NCBI RefSeq assembly: GCF_002934545.1
Contig: NZ_PTJA01000003.1
Location: 310,001-374,000 of the forward strand
Direction of reading: 5' to 3'
DNA: 64,000 bases
DNA from: Lacrimispora xylanisolvens
Lineage (GTDB): Bacteria; Bacillota; Clostridia; Lachnospirales; Lachnospiraceae
Shown here: one piece after another, positions 60,011 through 64,000 of the stretch
Numbering within the stretch: position 1 is the stretch's first letter
Layout of the letters: each line of letters starts with the position of its first letter
Made by a program: the position numbers and the translations under genes
Notes under the pieces: generated by a model
The model's database searches: none
What the model was told of the DNA's origin: nothing
The model's input: the letters and a program-made list of their open reading frames with translations, nothing else

Positions 60011-60049
60011 AAAAGAAAGGGCAGCTGGTGATGGCTGTCAGCGTGGAGT

Positions 60050-63000
60050 ATGTATTTAAAAAGTATAGAGATTCAGGGGTTTAAATCTTTTGCCAACAAA
60101 ATAGTATTCGAGTTCCACAATGGAATTACAGGCATTGTAGGCCCCAACGGAAGCGGTAAGAGCAATGTTGCCGATGCGGTACGCTGGGTACTGGGTGAAC
60201 AAAAAGTGAAGCAGTTAAGAAGTTCCAGTATGCAGGATGTTATTTTTTCAGGAACGGAAATGAGAAAACCCCAGGGATTTGCCTACGTAGCCATAACGCT
60301 TGACAATTCGGATCACCACTTATCCATTGACTATGATCAGGTGACAGTATCAAGAAGAGTCTACCGGTCTGGCGAAAGCGAGTATATGATCAATGGAAGT
60401 GCCTGCCGGTTAAAGGATATTAATGAGCTTTTTTATGATACCGGAATCGGCAAGGAAGGTTATTCCATCATCGGACAGGGTCAGATTGATAAAATTCTAA
60501 GCGGAAAACCGGAAGAACGCAGAGAACTTTTTGATGAAGCTGCGGGAATTGTTAAATTTAAACGCCGTAAAGCCATTGCCCAGAAAAAACTGGAGGATGA
60601 AAAACAGAATCTGGTTCGTGTCAGTGATATTCTTTCGGAACTGGAAAAACAGGTTGGTCCTTTGGCAAAACAGTCTGAGGCAGCAAAAGAATATTTAAGA
60701 TTAAAGGAAGAACTGAAAAAGTATGATGTAAATCAGTTCCTGATGGAAACAGAAGGACTGCGCTTTCAGATGAAAGAAGTGGATGAGAAAGAAGTTATCG
60801 TCAGCCGTGATCTGGAAGAAGCAAAAGACGCATCAGAGGGTATCAGAGAGCAGTATGAGACCCTTGATACATATTTATCCCAGTTGGATGAATCTATTTT
60901 AGTAAGCCGCAATGAAAAAAACAGTTCTGATATCGAGACTGGAAATTTACAGGGACGCATCAATGTTTTAAAAGAGCAGATCAATACAGAACAGATGAAT
61001 GCGGAACACATTGCAGGCAGGGTGAGGTCCATTCACTCCGAGATAGATATGAAAAAGTCCCAGGCGTCCTCCTATGAAGAAGAACGTTCTGTCATTGCAG
61101 AATCAGTAAAGACTGCAATGGAGCAGTTAAAGCAGGGAGAAACGGTACTTGCAGCAGAAGATGAAAAAATTCACCTTCTGGAGCAAAGGATTGAATCTGG
61201 TAAGGGGAGCATTATTGAACTTCTCAATGAAAAAGCAACCTTAAATGCCAGACAGCAGCGTTATGAGACCATGCTTGAGCAGGTAAATGTACGAAGATCC
61301 GAAGTGCTCCAAAAGCTTCTTAAATATAAAAGTGATGAATCAGAACAGGATCAACAGCTGCTGGTTCTTCAAAAAGAAGCGGATGAAATTGATGCTGGTA
61401 TTCTTAAGTACAATGAACTCCAGGAACAAAGCGAATGCAGAGCCGGGGAACTGGAGCATGAAGTGAAACGTCTTGGGAAGAATTTAAACGACAGACAGCA
61501 GGAATACCACACCAATTCTACCAAGCTGGAATCCCTTCGAAATCTTGCTGAGCGGTATGAAGGATATGGTGGCAGCATACGCCGGGTCATGGAAGTTAAG
61601 GACCGGGTACATGGAATTCATGGTGTTGTGGCGGATTTAATTACTGTTTCTAAAAAGTATGAAGTCGCCATTGAAACAGCGCTGGGAGGAAGCATCCAAA
61701 ATGTTGTTACTGACTCAGACCAGACAGCAAAGCAGCTGATTGAGTATTTAAAGAAAAATAAATACGGAAGAGCCACATTTCTCCCTCTTACCAGTATTGG
61801 GAATAAAAACGGTTTCAATCAGGAGAAAGCTCTTAGTGAACCAGGAGTTTTAGGACTTGCAAATTCTCTGGTTGAAGCGGATCCTCAGTACCAGGGACTC
61901 TTAAACTATCTCCTTGGCAGAGTGGTTGTTGTGGATACCATTGATCATGCAATCGCACTTGCCAAGAAATTCCAGTATTCTTTAAGAATTGTTACTCTGG
62001 AAGGAGAATTGTTAAGTGCTGGCGGTTCTATGACTGGTGGTGCTTTCAAAAACACCAGTAATTTACTGGGACGAAAGCGCGAAATGGAGGAACTGGAAGC
62101 AGCCTGTGAAAAGGCGTTGAAAGAAACCGGTCAGATTGAGACAGAGCTGGTCATGAACGAAGGGCTTTTAAGTGAATGTAAAGAAGAGCTTGAAACAATC
62201 CGAAGTGAGAAGCAGAAGCTTTATTTAAGACAGAATACGGTTAAAATAAATCTGCGCAGAATTGAAGACAAAAAAGCAGAGATTGTAGAATCCTACGGTG
62301 ATTTAGAACTGGAAAATACCCAGCTTGAGGTACAGAAAAAAGAGATTGGCGAAAACAGGCAGGATTTAATTCTTGCGGTGGAAAAGCTGGCTGTGCGAAG
62401 CCAGGATATAGACGGTGACCTGGAGGGTCTGAATGCTGATCTTGAAAAAGCAAAAGCCGACAGAGAAAAATTCTCCAGAGAATTGTCAGAAGCCCAGCTG
62501 GCAGCCTCCAGTCTGAAGCAAAAGGATGATTTTGAGCTGGAAAATATCCGACGGGTAAAAGATGAAATTAGCAGATTGGAAGAGGAACTGTTAAAGCTGT
62601 CTCAGGGATCCAGCGGATCTGGTCTGATTATTGAAGAAAAACAAAAGGAAATAGAATCTATCAAGGCCAGAATTGCAGAGATCAGTTCAGCCAGAGAAAC
62701 ACTGGATGAGGCAATTAATGAGAAACTGGCTAAAAAAGAGATGAAATCAAAGGAACAGAAAGAACTGTTCCAAAAACGGGAAGAACTTTCCCAGCGTATC
62801 AGTCTGCTGGATAAGGAACTGTTCCGCCTTCAGAGCCAGAAAGAGAAAATGGAAGAGCGTATGGATAATCACGTAAACTATATGTGGAATGAATACGAAC
62901 TGACATTTTCAAAAGCGGAAGCTTTAAGAAATGAAGAATGGACATCTCTGCCGGACATTAAAAAGATGATCGGTTCCTTAAAAGACGAGATACGCAAGCT

Positions 63001-63610
63001 TGGCAATGTCAATGTAAATGCAATCGAAGATTATAAAGAAGTTTCAGAGCGGTATGAATTTATGAAGACTCAGCATGATGATCTGATTACTGCTGAGGGA
63101 ACCTTATTAAAGATTATCGATGAACTTGATACTGGAATGAGAAAACAGTTTGAAGAAAAATTCCGGGAAATCAGAGTGGAGTTTGATAAAGTCTTCAAGG
63201 AACTGTTCGGTGGCGGACGTGGTGCACTTGAACTTGTGGAGGATGAGGATATTCTGGAGGCGGGAATACAGATTGTTTCCCAGCCACCTGGCAAAAAGCT
63301 TCAGAATATGATGCAGCTCTCCGGTGGAGAAAAGGCACTGACAGCCATAGCACTGCTTTTTGCAATTCAGAATTTAAAGCCATCTCCGTTTTGTCTTCTT
63401 GATGAGATTGAGGCCGCGCTGGATGATTCCAATGTGGATCGTTTTGCAAAATATTTGCATAAGTTAACAAAATTTACACAGTTTATTGTTATTACACACA
63501 GGCGCGGTACCATGGTGTCTGCGGATCGTCTGTATGGTATCACCATGCAGGAAAAAGGCGTCTCGACGCTTGTATCTGTTAATCTGATTGAAGAAGATTT
63601 AGAAAGTTAA
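60050..63610 (+). CDS. smc: Chromosome segregation SMC ATPase
   Basis: 1186 residues from ATG 60050, with GTGGAG ahead. Walker A GIVGPNGSGKSNVADAVRWVLG (about residues 28-49) opens the head. Two long coiled coils (about 170-500 and 670-1010) flank the hinge (GYGGSIRRVMEVKDRVHGIHGVVADLI and following). The C-terminal head has signature LSGGEKALTAIALLFAI (about 1090) and Walker B FCLLDEIEAALDD. Condenses and helps segregate the chromosome as a dimer with ScpA and ScpB. ftsY starts 11 bases downstream. Confidence 0.97.
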   Translation: MYLKSIEIQGFKSFANKIVFEFHNGITGIVGPNGSGKSNVADAVRWVLGEQKVKQLRSSSMQDVIFSGTEMRKPQGFAYVAITLDNSDHHLSIDYDQVTVSRRVYRSGESEYMINGSACRLKDINELFYDTGIGKEGYSIIGQGQIDKILSGKPEERRELFDEAAGIVKFKRRKAIAQKKLEDEKQNLVRVSDILSELEKQVGPLAKQSEAAKEYLRLKEELKKYDVNQFLMETEGLRFQMKEVDEKEVIVSRDLEEAKDASEGIREQYETLDTYLSQLDESILVSRNEKNSSDIETGNLQGRINVLKEQINTEQMNAEHIAGRVRSIHSEIDMKKSQASSYEEERSVIAESVKTAMEQLKQGETVLAAEDEKIHLLEQRIESGKGSIIELLNEKATLNARQQRYETMLEQVNVRRSEVLQKLLKYKSDESEQDQQLLVLQKEADEIDAGILKYNELQEQSECRAGELEHEVKRLGKNLNDRQQEYHTNSTKLESLRNLAERYEGYGGSIRRVMEVKDRVHGIHGVVADLITVSKKYEVAIETALGGSIQNVVTDSDQTAKQLIEYLKKNKYGRATFLPLTSIGNKNGFNQEKALSEPGVLGLANSLVEADPQYQGLLNYLLGRVVVVDTIDHAIALAKKFQYSLRIVTLEGELLSAGGSMTGGAFKNTSNLLGRKREMEELEAACEKALKETGQIETELVMNEGLLSECKEELETIRSEKQKLYLRQNTVKINLRRIEDKKAEIVESYGDLELENTQLEVQKKEIGENRQDLILAVEKLAVRSQDIDGDLEGLNADLEKAKADREKFSRELSEAQLAASSLKQKDDFELENIRRVKDEISRLEEELLKLSQGSSGSGLIIEEKQKEIESIKARIAEISSARETLDEAINEKLAKKEMKSKEQKELFQKREELSQRISLLDKELFRLQSQKEKMEERMDNHVNYMWNEYELTFSKAEALRNEEWTSLPDIKKMIGSLKDEIRKLGNVNVNAIEDYKEVSERYEFMKTQHDDLITAEGTLLKIIDELDTGMRKQFEEKFREIRVEFDKVFKELFGGGRGALELVEDEDILEAGIQIVSQPPGKKLQNMMQLSGGEKALTAIALLFAIQNLKPSPFCLLDEIEAALDDSNVDRFAKYLHKLTKFTQFIVITHRRGTMVSADRLYGITMQEKGVSTLVSVNLIEEDLES

Positions 63611-63621
63611 GGAGGCCGACA

Positions 63622-64000
63622 ATGGGAGAAAAAAAGGGATTCTTTGGAAAACTGGTAGCTGGACTGCAAAAAACGAGAGATAATATTATCGCAGGTGTGG
63701 ATTCCATTTTCAACGGTTTTTCGGCCATTGATGATGAGTTTTATGAGGAAATTGAAGAAATTCTGATCATGGGTGATCTGGGTATCCAGACGACTACATC
63801 AATTGTGGAAGACTTGAGAAAAAAAGTAAAAGAAAAAAATATCAAGGATCCGTCAGAATGTAAACAGCTTCTTATGGACAGTATCATGGAACAGATGGAT
63901 TTGGGAGAAAATGCCTATGAATTTGAGAAGCGCCGCTCTGTTTTATTAATAATCGGAGTAAACGGAGTGGGAAAAACCACTTCAGTGGGTAAGCTGGCAG
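63622..64000 (+). CDS. ftsY: Signal recognition particle receptor FtsY, N-terminal part
   Basis: The window ends 126 codons into this gene; ribosome site AAGGAGG. The four-helix N domain runs from about residue 20 to 100 (FYEEIEEILIMGDLGIQTT), and the GTPase P-loop GVNGVGKTTSVGKLA starts near residue 113 at the window edge. The acidic A domain seen in enterobacteria is absent, as usual in Firmicutes. Docks ribosome-SRP complexes at the membrane. Confidence 0.95.
   Translation, partial: MGEKKGFFGKLVAGLQKTRDNIIAGVDSIFNGFSAIDDEFYEEIEEILIMGDLGIQTTTSIVEDLRKKVKEKNIKDPSECKQLLMDSIMEQMDLGENAYEFEKRRSVLLIIGVNGVGKTTSVGKLA

Overview
The window looks like a chromosomal segment of a spore-forming, anaerobic Firmicute of the family Lachnospiraceae (Clostridium cluster XIVa; Lacrimispora, Hungatella or 'Clostridium saccharolyticum' type). 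This is inferred from protein character and gene order. Pointers are the plsX-acpP-rnc-smc-ftsY order, polA-coaE-walJ, a PduL-type phosphotransacylase next to ackA instead of Pta, TmcAL, the ACT/UPF0210 gene pair, CgeB-like glycosyltransferase, and purine-rich Shine-Dalgarno sites on nearly every gene. No phage, insertion sequence, CRISPR array or rRNA was seen.

Layout. 1-4.5 kb: the tail of an AraC regulator, then three overlapping genes (heparinase II/III-like lyase, SGNH esterase, FAD oxidoreductase) that look like a polysaccharide-degradation operon. 4.6-5.6 kb: LUD-domain protein, a 27-residue holin-like toxin gene with a sequestered ribosome site, and tRNA-Gly(CCC). 5.7-9.9 kb: a type II topoisomerase pair, probably topoisomerase IV. 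10-21.7 kb: mostly single housekeeping genes (asd, galM, EamA exporter, CPBP-like protein, YbaK, topoisomerase III, hexapeptide protein, SNF transporter), then pyrP-upp and a lipoprotein.

21.9-27.4 kb: tRNA-Leu(CAA), then a five-gene minus-strand cluster: the capE-capF-capG route to UDP-L-FucNAc plus two glycosyltransferases, one CgeB-like. The cluster is bracketed by a 31-bp imperfect direct repeat and preceded by a sequence resembling a sigma-K promoter. It reads as an inserted spore- or cell-surface glycosylation module. 27.4-34.6 kb: zf-HC2 membrane protein, polA with a broken 5'-nuclease domain, coaE, walJ, ACT protein, UPF0210 and a methyltransferase. 34.6-39.6 kb: MIF homologue, NUDIX, tmcAL, pduL-ackA, yceD-rpmF.

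39.8-49.4 kb: a hemicellulose-utilisation locus (sialate-type acetylesterase, GH43, AraC regulator, three-gene sugar ABC transporter, GH3). 49.4-56.2 kb: a LacI-type regulator and a ribose/deoxyribose operon (deoC-rbsK-rbsD-rbsA-rbsC-rbsB), with one identical 16-bp palindromic operator in front of each unit. 56.2-64 kb: MATE exporter, plsX-acpP, rnc, smc and the start of ftsY. rnc is flanked by copies of a hairpin-bearing repeat, one in its leader and a four-copy 52-bp tandem array directly behind it.

Most interesting for follow-up: the rnc-flanking hairpin repeats, the repeat-bracketed FucNAc/CgeB island with its sporulation-type promoter, the degenerate 5'-nuclease domain of Pol I, the type I toxin-like locus, the palindrome over the yceD-rpmF promoter, and the altered TOPRIM motif of topoisomerase III. 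All family assignments come from reading motifs by eye; no database search was possible.
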